Shown piece by piece: positions 16,601-25,261 of a stretch of DNA of 64,000 bases. The stretch comes from CAYQQJ01 sp964419935 (GTDB taxonomy: Bacteria; Pseudomonadota; Gammaproteobacteria; Pseudomonadales; Cellvibrionaceae). Every line of letters starts with the position of its first letter. Positions within the stretch are counted from its first letter, which is position 1. The translations under genes and the position numbers were made by a program. The notes below the pieces were generated by a model that saw only the letters and a program-made list of their open reading frames with translations, was not told the DNA's origin and searched no databases. The stretch is from assembly GCA_964419935.1 (NCBI GenBank), contig CAYQQJ010000010.1, positions 1 to 64,000 of the forward strand, written 5' to 3'.

Positions 16601-18643
16601 TCCGGTGGCAGCCAGGGTTACGACCACAAGGCCATGGGCATCACGGCTCGCGGTGGTTGGGTTTCCGTACAGAGACATTTTCGCGAGCGCGGGGTGGATG
16701 TGCAGAACGAAGACTTTACGGTGGTCGGCATTGGCGATATGGCCGGTGATGTGTTTGGCAATGGTATGTTGCAGTCCGATCATATTTGTCTCGTGGCTGC
16801 GTTCAATCACATGCATATTTTTGTCGACCCCAATCCTGATGCGGCGAAGTCCTTCACGGAGCGGGAGCGACTCTTTGCACTGCCGCGCAGCACCTGGATG
16901 GATTACGACCAAACGCTGATCAGCGAGGGCGGTGGAATATTTTCACGGGATGCCAAGTCCATTGATATATCGCCTCAAATGAAGAAGGCGTTGGCAATAG
17001 ACGCTGATAAGCTGGCACCCAACGAACTGATCCACGCGCTGCTGCAAGCACCGGTAGATCTGCTGTGGAATGGTGGAATCGGCACCTATATCAAATCCAG
17101 CCGCGAGACCCATGCGCAGGTTGGCGACAAGGCAAACGATGGTTTGCGAGTCAACGGCGAGCAATTGCGCTGCAAGGTGTTGGGTGAAGGCGGCAATCTG
17201 GGGGCGACGCAATTGGGCCGTGTAGAGTATGCACTCAATGGCGGCGCTTGCAATACAGACTTTATTGACAATTCCGCAGGCGTCGACTGCTCGGACCATG
17301 AAGTCAATATCAAGATTTTCTTGGACGATATGGTAGCAGCGGGTGATTTGACGGTGAAACACCGCAACCAGTTTCTTGAGGAGATGACAGAAGAGGTTGC
17401 CGCACTGGTATTGCAAAACAACTACCGTCAAACTCAGGCGATTAGCGTGGCTGAATTCCAGTCGAGCCAGCGAAGCTTTGAGTACCGGCGTTTTATCAAT
17501 CAGCTTGAAAGTAAAGGCCAGCTGGATCGTGCACTGGAATTTTTACCCGAGGACGAGGCATTGGTGGAGCGCCAGGCGCAGGGTAAGTTTCTGACCCGGC
17601 CGGAATTGTCGGTGCTGATTGCCTACAGCAAGATGATTCTTAAAGAAGAGTTGATTGCCACCCGCGTGGCGGACAATCCCTACCTGGCGCGATTCGCTGC
17701 AACGGCGTTTCCGCAGCAGCTGCGGGAAAAGTACAGCGACCAATTGCATCGTCATCGGTTGTTGAAAGAAATTACCGCCACACAGGTTGCCAATGATCTG
17801 ATCAACAATCTCGGCATTACCGGCAGTCAGAGGCTGCGGGAAAGCACGGGCACTTCAGCAGAAGAAGTTGCCAAAGCCTATGTGACCTCCCGAGACATTT
17901 TTCAGTTCGAGGCCTTCAATGATTATATTCGCTCGATTGATAGTGCGATACCTGCAGAATTCCAGGCGCAGCTGATCACCGATATGGCACGACGGGTACG
18001 CCGGGGAAGCCGCTGGTTTTTGCGCAACAGGCGCAGCGGACTGGATCCACAGGCCGAGGTGGAATTCTTTGGCGAGGGTATTGCGCGAGTCAACCAATCT
18101 CTGGGAGAGGTACTTTCCGGCGCGCCGAAAGAGCAGTGGCACGGGCGGTGTGAGGAGTTGCGTGAACAACAGGTGCCGGAGAACTGGGTTATCAGTCTGG
18201 CGATGCCGGACAATTTGTTTTCCGGGCTCGGTGTGGTGGAGGCGGCGCGTATTGCCCAGGTTCAACCGGAAGTTTTGTCACGGGTATTTTTTGCGTTGAT
18301 GGATCAGCTGAGTCTCAACTGGTTCGCAAGCCAGATTACCGATGTGAAAGTCGACAGCTATTGGCAGGCGATGGCTCGCGAGAGCCTGATTGACGACCTG
18401 GAAGCCCAGGTGCGCAAACTGTCGATTTTTATTTTGCGGCTGGGTAGTAGCGATAACCTGGATGCCACAATGGACGTTTGGCTCGACCGGTTCAGCCCTT
18501 TGATCGGCCGCTGGAAAACCATGGTCAATGAAGTGCAGGGCGCACAGGGTACCGACTTCGCGATGTTCAGCGTCGCGCTACGGGAGTTGATCGACCTGAC
18601 CCAAGCCACGGAACACACCGGGAAACTGGTCAACGAGAAATAG
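13661..18643 (+). CDS. gdhB: NAD-specific glutamate dehydrogenase, GDH180 type
   Basis: Catabolic oxidative deamination of L-glutamate to 2-oxoglutarate and ammonium with NAD+. At 1660 aa it matches the very large GDH class first described in Streptomyces and Pseudomonas, not the 450-aa enzymes. A long regulatory N-terminal half with ACT-like segments precedes the catalytic part. That part shows GGKVARGGLRWSDR near residue 850 and the substrate Lys motif PTGAKGGFVPK, followed by the nucleotide-binding region (GIGDMAGDVFGNGML; EGGNLGATQLGR). The GTG start is supported by AGGAG 8 nt upstream. A short Ala/Lys-rich insertion (TAKASAKASAEGS) lies near residue 748. It stands alone, divergent from the MoxR/Bat operon. 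Confidence 0.95.
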   Translation: MEITGVVTGSGEVTAESREALLKQLTEEFEARFDEHEAKAISDFARVFFAHFPLQDWSDRPLSDVLGCCYTLWHHLQSRRSELPAVRVFNPSLEEHGWLCGRTVITVLQNDMPFLVDSIRLELNRRNVAIHVLKSNVLYVGRDAEGKPRAIYGGGEPPGEGGELTFAKEALVYIEIGLHSSETERAGLRTTVEGVLKDVGIVVDDFDGMLHKVETLTQNVGRGAKGNEASGEGDGKAASQLHVRPDVQEVQEFLRWLADSHFTFLGYREYEFVDEDGSRLLQEVPQARLGVFRKLDTQPSEVKETDFSLGMAEFYASNELIAFSKSSTRSYIHRSVHPDYVVVKRFDENGRVCGESRILGLFTYSVYSLTPTEIPLLREKVARIIERSNLDPQSHDGKNLRRVIENFPRDELFQTPLDELYKNVMGVASINERRVVRLFMRRDPFGNFVTCLVYVPRDLYSTAIRLKIEQLIGKAIHSDELDSTTYFSESTLARAQIVFRVSDKEPVEFDLRELEAGVVAITRSWADQLEQAFMDSLGEGPGLERFRQFKQAFSSGYQESFDARTAVHDIAMLDQLNQGRSIAMNFYRPMAADNGRMRFKVIHLDTVVELSQVVPILEHLGLRVVGEHPYKIRPADGRIIWLHDFELQLGLPVAIDVHSVRTLFEEAFANIWQGRTESDGFNRLVLGARLNWREVTVLRAYAAYMKQTAFNFSQDYIADTLAKHLDITRNLVALFKACFNPRLTAKASAKASAEGSTENQRAQRLEQKILDALDSVPNLNEDRILRHYLELIQASLRTNFFQTDANGNGKDYLSIKFDSGRIPGIPKPRPKFEIFVYSLRMEGVHLRGGKVARGGLRWSDRLQDYRTEVLGLMKAQQVKNAVIVPTGAKGGFVPKQIPLVADRDQRQQEAIACYQMFIRGLLDITDNFVEGALIPPPDVVRRDDDDPYLVVAADKGTASFSDIANDISLSYHYWLGDAFASGGSQGYDHKAMGITARGGWVSVQRHFRERGVDVQNEDFTVVGIGDMAGDVFGNGMLQSDHICLVAAFNHMHIFVDPNPDAAKSFTERERLFALPRSTWMDYDQTLISEGGGIFSRDAKSIDISPQMKKALAIDADKLAPNELIHALLQAPVDLLWNGGIGTYIKSSRETHAQVGDKANDGLRVNGEQLRCKVLGEGGNLGATQLGRVEYALNGGACNTDFIDNSAGVDCSDHEVNIKIFLDDMVAAGDLTVKHRNQFLEEMTEEVAALVLQNNYRQTQAISVAEFQSSQRSFEYRRFINQLESKGQLDRALEFLPEDEALVERQAQGKFLTRPELSVLIAYSKMILKEELIATRVADNPYLARFAATAFPQQLREKYSDQLHRHRLLKEITATQVANDLINNLGITGSQRLRESTGTSAEEVAKAYVTSRDIFQFEAFNDYIRSIDSAIPAEFQAQLITDMARRVRRGSRWFLRNRRSGLDPQAEVEFFGEGIARVNQSLGEVLSGAPKEQWHGRCEELREQQVPENWVISLAMPDNLFSGLGVVEAARIAQVQPEVLSRVFFALMDQLSLNWFASQITDVKVDSYWQAMARESLIDDLEAQVRKLSIFILRLGSSDNLDATMDVWLDRFSPLIGRWKTMVNEVQGAQGTDFAMFSVALRELIDLTQATEHTGKLVNEK

Positions 18644-18727
18644 ATGTGAATCACTGCTGCCCCATTAAGTATCAGGCGGAGCATAAGCAGAACCTGCCTA
18701 TCAGGAGCGGTCTTGGTGTGGGGGGGA

Positions 18728-18837
18728 GACATGAATCCGGCGTTCACTGCTGTGACACGCCGTAAATACGTCCATGTAGGCTCGGCGCCAGCATCCATGC
18801 TGGCGACGGTCACAACAACAAACACCGGATTCATGTC
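18728..18837 (+). repeat. 110-bp palindromic dispersed element, copy A
   Basis: GACATGAATCCGG at the left end pairs perfectly with CCGGATTCATGTC at the right end. Inside, TGTGAC pairs with GTCACA, and the centre holds CGCCAGCAT-CC-ATGCTGGCG. The unpaired part keeps CGCCGTAAATACGTCCATG. A copy of the same length lies at 30168-30277, and the similarity extends about 30 bp further right (AAGTTTGTGGGACA here). It sits between the convergent gdhB and FadL-like genes, the usual place for extragenic palindromes. The rest of the 18644-18955 gap holds only the FadL 3' hairpin. Confidence 0.88.
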
Positions 18838-18930
18838 CTCAAAGTTTGTGGGACAACATCGACAAGAACAAATAAAGCGCACGGCATACCCACGGTCAAG
18901 CCGAACGGCATCTACCGTTCTTGCTTCAGT

Positions 18931-18954
18931 TTGAAGCTTGCGGCTTGCAGCTTC
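18931..18954 (-). terminator. 3' hairpin after the FadL-like gene
   Basis: GAAGC...GCTTC forms a small stem next to the stop codon of the FadL-like gene. The block TTGAAGCTTGCGGCTT is identical to 2091-2106 behind the lipase gene. No U tract follows on the minus strand, so if it terminates transcription it is not a textbook intrinsic terminator. Confidence 0.4.
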
Positions 18955-18955
18955 A

Positions 18956-20299
18956 TCAAAACACCCAATTTGCCTGTACGCCAATAATGTTCACGCTGGC
19001 ATCAAAATCGCCCACCACGCGGTGTCCGGTCTGAGGGTCGACATTGTCGATTTCGGCATCATCGACGAATAGATGCGCATAGCCGACGTCGACTGACATG
19101 ACATCTGACAAGGCATAATTAAAACCCGCGCTGAGCCAGGTGCGGTCTTCGTCCGGTATCCGGGGGTTTATCAGCTCGGGATTCTTCTGCGGCGCTTCAT
19201 CAAACGCGACACCAATTCGCCAGGTCCACGCACCTCCATTATGGTAACTGCTGCCCACGGCGTAGCGCATGGTGTCGTCGTACATCAGTTCCAGGCTTTG
19301 AATAGCCGTGCCACTGCCAGTGTTGACGATGTCTATGGTGTTGATACTGCTCCACTCGGTTCGGGCAATATCGCCATGCAGTGACCAGTAGTCGGTAATA
19401 TCCTGAGACACGCTGAAGGTGAGTGTATCCGGTAATTCGACACTCGCGGTTACGGCGCCGGCGCTGGCGGTCAGGCCTCCGGCGCAAAGGGTGCCGGTGG
19501 TGGGTGCTGGCGGCGCTCCGGTGGGGAAGCCGGCACCGGGAGCACAGGCGCTGGTATTCAAGTCAAACACGGCGTCGCCCTCCAGGGAAAAGTCCCCGCC
19601 CTGACGCCACACCAGGCCGAGTCGCGTGCCATCTATGGGCTTGAAGAATACGCTGAGGTCGGCAACCACGTCATCGTCATCGCCTTCAATGGCGGCGTGA
19701 CTGTCCGTAGCCGGATCGGGGTTTATACCAAAGGTGGAATCAAATTGGCTTTCCAGTGCCACGTCCGCCCGTTGGTAATTGACCCCCAACCCCAGGGAAA
19801 GGCGCTCCGTCACAGCCCAGGCAAAGGTTGCATTCAGGTTGACCACTTCCAGCTCGCTTTCCGTGGCGAGGTAGCGGCCGGTCCAGTCGTCGTCATAACT
19901 GCTTGCAAGGCCGAAGGGCGCATTAATGCCGAAGCCAAAACTCCAGCGATCGTTTATTGGATGAACCAAATAAAGGTTGGGCACGAACCCGGGCTTATCG
20001 GTTTTATCGGTAACGCCGCCGGTGGTGGAGCCCTGGTCATTGAACTCGGATTCGATAAGGATGAGGTTGCCACCCACAGTCACCTGACGATCCTCGAGCT
20101 CCGTCATGCCGGCGGGGCTGAAAAACACCGTGCTGGCATCGGTGATGTGGGACCCTGTGCCGGCAAAGGCGCGACCGAGATGCGCGGGGCTTTGTTCCAG
20201 AATCTGGAAAGATGCTGCCATTGAAACGCCCGGCAAGGCACAAGTCGCTATGGCAACTGACAGTAAACTTTTTGGCGTGCTGCGTGTCATATATATCAT
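18956..20299 (-). CDS. FadL/OmpP1-family outer-membrane channel
   Basis: Outer-membrane beta-barrel for uptake of long-chain fatty acids or other hydrophobic compounds. About 447 aa with a signal peptide ending PGVSMAA. The mature N-terminus, ASFQILEQSPAHLGRAFAGT, is the hatch region typical of FadL. Alternating amphipathic strands run to a C-terminal aromatic residue (VQANWVF), as in other barrels. GGAGG lies 8 nt before the ATG at 20299, so that start is preferred over ATGs at 20305 (too close) and 20290 (too far). A Cys-containing, Gly/Pro-rich loop (around residues 245-270) is unusual. The substrate cannot be told from sequence. It shares its 3' hairpin with the lipase gene. Confidence 0.88.
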   Translation of the reverse strand: MIYMTRSTPKSLLSVAIATCALPGVSMAASFQILEQSPAHLGRAFAGTGSHITDASTVFFSPAGMTELEDRQVTVGGNLILIESEFNDQGSTTGGVTDKTDKPGFVPNLYLVHPINDRWSFGFGINAPFGLASSYDDDWTGRYLATESELEVVNLNATFAWAVTERLSLGLGVNYQRADVALESQFDSTFGINPDPATDSHAAIEGDDDDVVADLSVFFKPIDGTRLGLVWRQGGDFSLEGDAVFDLNTSACAPGAGFPTGAPPAPTTGTLCAGGLTASAGAVTASVELPDTLTFSVSQDITDYWSLHGDIARTEWSSINTIDIVNTGSGTAIQSLELMYDDTMRYAVGSSYHNGGAWTWRIGVAFDEAPQKNPELINPRIPDEDRTWLSAGFNYALSDVMSVDVGYAHLFVDDAEIDNVDPQTGHRVVGDFDASVNIIGVQANWVF

Positions 20300-20822
20300 T
20301 GTCATTTCCTCCAGTATGACGAGGACTCGGTGGCGTCTTCATCTGTCTCTGCATGTTGCGTTGTATGACTGTTGGGTTAGGTTGGCGTAAGTCATCTAAG
20401 CAATTTATCTAAGCAATCTTCAGCCCAAGATCAAAAAAAATAGAAAACGCAGAAATAGAGACGCAATGCAGAGATAAACTGACGAAGTTTGCGCTACACT
20501 TACAGCAAAGCGAGTGTTCCTGATCTCTAAAGTTCCAATAAAGCTGATAAAGAAAGAGATGGGTCCGGGTCGCTTTTACAGTTTCTTACGCGTTTGTCGC
20601 CAAGCGAGGAAGTCGTCATAACAGATGCAGGCGCGCCCTATGGCAGTTTTTGTTTGCCGAACCATTATTGGCCACATTCATACAAGAAATTCGTTTTGTT
20701 TTAGAAGGTTTACAGGCTGGTAGGACAGATCTTGTAGTGCAAGAGCGGTTGCCGAAGTGATATGTACGGCGGCCGATGTATGGAAACCATCTTTGCAGAT
20801 GATCGTTCGCAGGTAACAATCT
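20300..20822. other. Gap between FadL-like gene and hybrid kinase, with tandem 13-mers
   Basis: A 523-bp divergent region. ATCTAAGCAATTT (20394-20406) is followed directly by ATCTAAGCAATCT (20407-20419), a tandem 13-nt duplication with one mismatch, and then an A-rich stretch. It may be a duplicated regulator site. No small gene with a ribosome-binding site or family resemblance was seen. Confidence 0.55.
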
Positions 20823-23471
20823 ATGACAGGTCAAGTGGTAATGCCGGAGTTCAGAGCCCTTGCCGAAGCCGTTTCGGAAATGGTGTGGACTGCAACATGT
20901 AACGGACGATGGGAATACGTTAATTCCCGCTGGTGCGATTACACGGGGATGCCCGAAAAAGATTCCCTTGGCGATGGTTGGTTAACCACTCTTCACAAAG
21001 AAGATCACGACAGGGTGCGGCAGCAGTGGCTTGAGGGTTGCGGCGGCCATGACAGCTTTGACTTCGAATGCCGTATTCGGAGTGCTGACGGAATTTATCG
21101 CTGGTTTCGAATCAGCGCGCAGCCGCTTGATACCCGATATTCCCGTTGGTCGGTCACCGCAACGGACAATAACAAAAGCGCCTCCGGCCAACTGTATTAC
21201 GACAGCGACGCGCAATTTCATGACCTGGCCAACACCGCACCGACCATGCTCTGGGTCACCGATATCCATCATCTTTGTACATTCATCAGCCGCGGTTGGT
21301 ACCTGTTTACCGGGCAAACCCGTGCTGAGGCGTTGGGCGTTGCCTGGGCTGAAGCGGCGCATCCGGACGATAGACACCGCGTTACTCAAACCTTCTTGCA
21401 GGCGAGCTTGCGACGCGAGGCATTTCAGCGGGAATACCGCTTGCGTACCGTGGACGGCGACTACCGTTGGGTGCTGGATGCGGGGCGTCCGCGCATTGCG
21501 CCGGATGGAGAGTTCCTCGGGTACGTCGGTTCTATCACTGATGTACATGACATGAAAACTGCCCGGGAACAGCAGCAGCGTACCAGTGAACTCCTGCATG
21601 CCGTCATGGATACCACACCAGATCTTGTGTATGCCAAAGATTTGTGTGGCCGCATGTTGCTGGCCAACCCGGCGGTGTTGAAAGTTATTGGCAAACCCGT
21701 CGACCACATTATTGGACACAGTGAATTGGAATGGTTGGGAGACCCGGAAGAGGGCGCGAGAATCGAGGCCAATGATCTGCGCATTATGGAGCGGGGTTGT
21801 ACTGAAGTTGTTGAGGAGTGGATGAGTACTGACTGCGGCTCGCGCCTGTTTATGGCCACTAAATCTCCACTGCGGAACGAAGCGGGGGACGTGGTCGGCC
21901 TGGTCGGCATCAGCCGCGACATTACGGAGCAAAAGCGCGCGGAACAGCAAGTGGTGGAAAGTGAAGCGCGTTTCCGCGCGCTGGCAGACAATATTGCACA
22001 GCTGGCCTGGATGGCGGACGAGCGAGGTCGCATCTTCTGGTACAACCGACGCTGGTTTGATTATACCGGTGCGACTTTTGAGGATATGCAGAACTGGCGC
22101 TGGAAAAAGGTTCATCACCCGGACCATGTCGAGCGGGTTGTGGCAAAGATCAATCAATGCCTGCAGACTGGCGAAGCACTCGAGGAAACCTTTCCGCTGC
22201 GCGGGGGCGATGGACAATACCGCTGGTTCTATTCTCAGGCGATCCCGATTCAAGACGAAAACGGTCGCGTGACACGCTGGTTCGGCACTCACACCGACGT
22301 GACAGAACAGCGCGAAGCGGCTCAGGCGCTTCAGATGGCAGACAGACGCAAGAACGAATTTCTTGCCATGCTTGCCCACGAGTTGCGCAACCCGCTGGCG
22401 CCGGTTCACTACGCTGTGGAAATTCTGCGCAATGTCGGGTCCCAGGACGATGTGCAAGTCAAAGCGCGGGATATGATCGACCGGCAGGTGGCCCACATGG
22501 CAAAGCTGATTGACGATCTCCTCGACGTATCGCGTATTACCCGGGGCAAGATTGAGTTGCGCAAAGAGCAGTGCGATCTGGCTAACATCGTGCAGAAAAC
22601 CGTAGATGAATATCGGCTGAGTCTCGAGGCGGTAGGGCTCACGCTATCATGTAATGCGCCGGCGAGCCCGTTGTGGATGGATGGTGATTCCACACGACTA
22701 ATACAAGCGATAGGCAACCTGCTGCACAACGCCAGCAAGTTTACCGAGCCCGGCGGAAGGGTGGCAGTGACGTTGGAAACGGACACAAGCGACAACTTCG
22801 CTTTCATCCGCATTGATGACACTGGGATCGGCATTGACGAGGACCTTTTGCCACAGTTGTTCGAGCCATTCAGTCAGGCCAAGCAGCCGCTGGACCGCAG
22901 CAAGGGTGGCTTGGGGTTGGGTTTGTCACTGGTGAAAGGGTTGGTGGAGTTGCACGGTGGTACGGTGGATGTCAGCAGTGCCGGTCCAGGCTTGGGTTCG
23001 TGTTTTGTTATTCGGCTACCGCTGTTGTCAGCGGATACTGTCGTGGCGGCAGAACCCAAGCTTTTGGCCGATGCCGCGCAAAGCAAGGAACTGCGTATCC
23101 TCATTATTGAAGATAACCGCGATACTGCCGAGAGCCTGCATATGTTATTGCATCTTGCTGGACATGATGTTCACGCCGCCTACGATGGTCCGGAGGGTAT
23201 TGAGGAGGCTCAACGACTGCAACCTGATGTCATACTTTGCGATATCGGGCTCCCTGGCGGGATGGACGGTTACCAGGTGGCTCGCAAGCTGCGGCAGGAA
23301 TCCCTGCAGGGGGAGCCGCGGCTGTTCGCGTTGAGCGGTTACGGTCAGGAAAATGATCGGCGGCGCGCGGAGAACGCTGGTTTTCACCGCCACTTCGTCA
23401 AGCCCGTGGATTACGCGGAACTTTCGCAGGCCCTGGCGCTGGAATGTCAGGATCGGCAACTTGAGTGCTAA
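20823..23471 (+). CDS. Soluble hybrid sensor histidine kinase with multiple PAS domains
   Basis: 882 aa, no signal peptide or membrane segment, so a cytosolic sensor. Four PAS/PAC-like regions come first (about 8-120, 130-250, 255-375, 383-500), three of them ending in PAC-like blocks (YVGSITDVHDMK; LVGISRDITEQK; WFGTHTDVTEQR). The HisKA domain has LAHELRNPLAP (His519) and the ATPase domain NLLHNASKF, DDTGIGI and GGLGLGLSLV. The C-terminal receiver has IIEDNRD and phosphoacceptor Asp807 in CDIGLPGGMDG, plus the conserved Lys of VKP. No separate response regulator or output gene is adjacent, so phosphotransfer may go to a distant partner. Signal unknown. Confidence 0.92.
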   Translation: MTGQVVMPEFRALAEAVSEMVWTATCNGRWEYVNSRWCDYTGMPEKDSLGDGWLTTLHKEDHDRVRQQWLEGCGGHDSFDFECRIRSADGIYRWFRISAQPLDTRYSRWSVTATDNNKSASGQLYYDSDAQFHDLANTAPTMLWVTDIHHLCTFISRGWYLFTGQTRAEALGVAWAEAAHPDDRHRVTQTFLQASLRREAFQREYRLRTVDGDYRWVLDAGRPRIAPDGEFLGYVGSITDVHDMKTAREQQQRTSELLHAVMDTTPDLVYAKDLCGRMLLANPAVLKVIGKPVDHIIGHSELEWLGDPEEGARIEANDLRIMERGCTEVVEEWMSTDCGSRLFMATKSPLRNEAGDVVGLVGISRDITEQKRAEQQVVESEARFRALADNIAQLAWMADERGRIFWYNRRWFDYTGATFEDMQNWRWKKVHHPDHVERVVAKINQCLQTGEALEETFPLRGGDGQYRWFYSQAIPIQDENGRVTRWFGTHTDVTEQREAAQALQMADRRKNEFLAMLAHELRNPLAPVHYAVEILRNVGSQDDVQVKARDMIDRQVAHMAKLIDDLLDVSRITRGKIELRKEQCDLANIVQKTVDEYRLSLEAVGLTLSCNAPASPLWMDGDSTRLIQAIGNLLHNASKFTEPGGRVAVTLETDTSDNFAFIRIDDTGIGIDEDLLPQLFEPFSQAKQPLDRSKGGLGLGLSLVKGLVELHGGTVDVSSAGPGLGSCFVIRLPLLSADTVVAAEPKLLADAAQSKELRILIIEDNRDTAESLHMLLHLAGHDVHAAYDGPEGIEEAQRLQPDVILCDIGLPGGMDGYQVARKLRQESLQGEPRLFALSGYGQENDRRRAENAGFHRHFVKPVDYAELSQALALECQDRQLEC

Positions 23472-23509
23472 TATAAGCAATCCACAACTTTTGCTTGCGA
23501 CACGTGAAC

Positions 23510-23740
23510 ATGATTCCATCCGTCACCGTGGATATCACTCTTTCTGCTGATGATTATCTGCGTCACTATGCCGGAGACGCGCGGGATGTGGTGGCGCGCG
23601 CCCGGGACGGACGGCGGGTGCGCTTCCCCGCAGCTATTCTTCGCCGTTTCGTTACCCACCATGGCATTCGTGGCAGCTTCCAGATCCAGTTCTCGGATGA
23701 GGGGAAATTCCTTTCCATTGAGCGCCTGCCCGAACCTTAA
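23510..23740 (+). CDS. DUF2835 family small protein
   Basis: 76 aa: a short N-terminus, then SADDYLRHYAGDARDVVARA, RDGRRVRFPA and the C-terminal FVTHHGIRGSFQIQF...FLSIERL, the pattern of DUF2835. The family is small, soluble and of unknown function, found mainly in gammaproteobacteria. The ATG at 23510 is chosen for the family N-terminus; GTG 23504 and TTG 23495 are also in frame, and no clear ribosome-binding site decides. It lies 38 bp after the hybrid kinase gene and 170 bp before pyrD, all on the plus strand. Confidence 0.75.
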   Translation: MIPSVTVDITLSADDYLRHYAGDARDVVARARDGRRVRFPAAILRRFVTHHGIRGSFQIQFSDEGKFLSIERLPEP

Positions 23741-23912
23741 GCACCCACGAGACCCGTCGAACCTCCCCCGGCCGAGCTTTGTTCCATAGCACGTCGACGT
23801 GATGGTCGAAATCCATTATGATCAGCGGCCATTTTGTGTAGCTAAATAACACGCCTGATTCCAACGACTGTTCACCACGAACAACCGTCTACCTGCCGTA
23901 TGTGAGACGACT

Positions 23913-24989
23913 ATGTATTCTATTGCCCGTCGATTCCTGTTTAATCTGGACCCGGAAGCCAGCCATGACCTAAGTCTTAAGTCTCTGGCCGCTGCCGAAC
24001 GTGCACGTCTGATCGGGCTGCTGGCACCCTCCGTGGCCGCCTGTCCTGTGGAAGTCATGGGAATTCGCTTTCCCAATCCAGTGGGGCTGGCTGCCGGCCT
24101 CGACAAGAATGGCGACTATTTCAATGCCCTCGGCCAGTTGGGATTTGGTTTTCTGGAAATTGGCACAATCACGCCCCGTGCGCAGCCGGGCAATGACAAG
24201 CCGCGACTTTTTCGCCTGGTGGAACAAGAAGCCATCATCAATCGCATGGGCTTCAATAACAAAGGGGTTCAGCACCTGGTAAATCGCGTCAAGAAACGGC
24301 GTTACAAGGGCATACTTGGCATCAATATCGGCAAGAACAAGGTAACGCCGGAAGATCAGGCGCTCGATGATTACTGTGCCTGTTTGCGCGAAGTCTACCC
24401 CTATGCGGATTATGTGACCGTCAACATCAGCTCACCAAACACGCCGGGACTGCGGGATCTGCAGTTCGGCGAAAACCTGCAGCAGTTGTTGGCCGGCATC
24501 AAGGCTCAGCAACTTCAATTGCGGGAACAATACGACCGCTACGTGCCTATAGCCGTGAAAATTGCACCGGATATGAGTGAGGCTGAAATCAAAGCGGTGG
24601 CCGACACGCTGCTGGCGAACAATATGGACGCCGTCATTGCCACCAACACGACCCTGTCCCGTGAAGGCGTGGAAGCATCGCCCTTTGCCAGTGAAGGCGG
24701 CGGACTGAGTGGGGCGCCGGTGCGCGACAAGTCTACCGAAGTTATCCGGATACTGGCTGAGCATCTTCAAGGTCGTCTGCCGATAATCGGCGTGGGCGGT
24801 ATCGTCCGGGGGGCTGATGCTGCAGAGAAAATTCGCGCCGGTGCCAGCCTGGTGCAGCTATACAGCGGCTTTATCTACCAGGGCCCCGATCTGATCAGGG
24901 AAGCTGTCAGCGCCTGCCTGTCGACTGTGCGTGTACCAGGCGGAGTGAAAATAGGCACACGCGAAGGCGGTCAACGCACGAGCGGTTGA
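23913..24989 (+). CDS. pyrD: Dihydroorotate dehydrogenase (quinone), class 2
   Basis: Oxidises dihydroorotate to orotate in pyrimidine synthesis, passing electrons to membrane quinone. 358 aa, the class 2 length. It has the N-terminal amphipathic membrane-docking part (MYSIARRFLFNLDPEASHD), the FMN and substrate residues in NRMGFNNKGV and NISSPNTPGLRD (catalytic Ser near 175), and ATNTTLSR and GVGGI near the C-terminal phosphate-binding site. The start agrees with E. coli PyrD. The pyrD-rmf-rlmL order is the one I remember from Pseudomonas. Confidence 0.96.
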   Translation: MYSIARRFLFNLDPEASHDLSLKSLAAAERARLIGLLAPSVAACPVEVMGIRFPNPVGLAAGLDKNGDYFNALGQLGFGFLEIGTITPRAQPGNDKPRLFRLVEQEAIINRMGFNNKGVQHLVNRVKKRRYKGILGINIGKNKVTPEDQALDDYCACLREVYPYADYVTVNISSPNTPGLRDLQFGENLQQLLAGIKAQQLQLREQYDRYVPIAVKIAPDMSEAEIKAVADTLLANNMDAVIATNTTLSREGVEASPFASEGGGLSGAPVRDKSTEVIRILAEHLQGRLPIIGVGGIVRGADAAEKIRAGASLVQLYSGFIYQGPDLIREAVSACLSTVRVPGGVKIGTREGGQRTSG

Positions 24990-25064
24990 GTTGGTGTTTG
25001 AAGTGTGGTGTTGGTCAGGGCCTTTTATTGACGTCGGGCGAGTCATCCATGACATCGCCGTGAC

Positions 25065-25083
25065 AGCCCGCGAATAGCGGGCT
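25065..25083 (+). terminator. Hairpin downstream of pyrD
   Basis: AGCCCGC-GAATA-GCGGGCT is a perfect 7-bp stem with a 5-nt loop, 76 nt after the pyrD stop. It is followed by TGAGTA, not a T run. It is the first of two tandem stem-loops between pyrD and the convergent rmf gene. Confidence 0.5.
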
Positions 25084-25111
25084 TGAGTATCTGCACTAGG
25101 CAGACGATGAT

Positions 25112-25129
25112 GGACTGCGGGTGCAGTCC
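25112..25129. terminator. Second hairpin between pyrD and rmf
   Basis: GGACTGC-GGGT-GCAGTCC is a perfect 7-bp stem with a tetraloop. A weak T run (CTTTTT) lies about 20 nt further on the plus strand. It could serve either of the convergent genes. Confidence 0.4.
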
Positions 25130-25211
25130 GGTTGGGAGAAGTTAAAACTTTTTAGCCTCCTTTACGCCAGTTTTTGATTGCAGTCTTAGCAACGGTTTGA
25201 GCCGCATTATC

Positions 25212-25226
25212 GAGCGCTGTGCGCTC
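25212..25226 (-). terminator. Hairpin downstream of rmf
   Basis: GAGCGC-TGT-GCGCTC forms a 6-bp stem with a 3-nt loop, 35 nt past the rmf stop on the minus strand. No U tract follows. Confidence 0.35.
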
Positions 25227-25261
25227 AACCACCCTGTCATGGTGTATCCGGGGGGGATGGG

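Noticed and set aside
18728..18837. Integron attC site or IS element
   Set aside because: No integrase or transposase and no GTTRRRY-type core sites were seen. The element is palindromic over its whole length, more like an extragenic palindrome.
20616..20834. Small minus-strand gene before the hybrid kinase
   Set aside because: Composition is random-like (many Arg, Cys, His), there is no ribosome-binding site, and it overlaps the kinase start.
20982..22496. A 504-codon open frame antisense to the hybrid kinase
   Set aside because: It mirrors the kinase codons, and its residues form no known domain.
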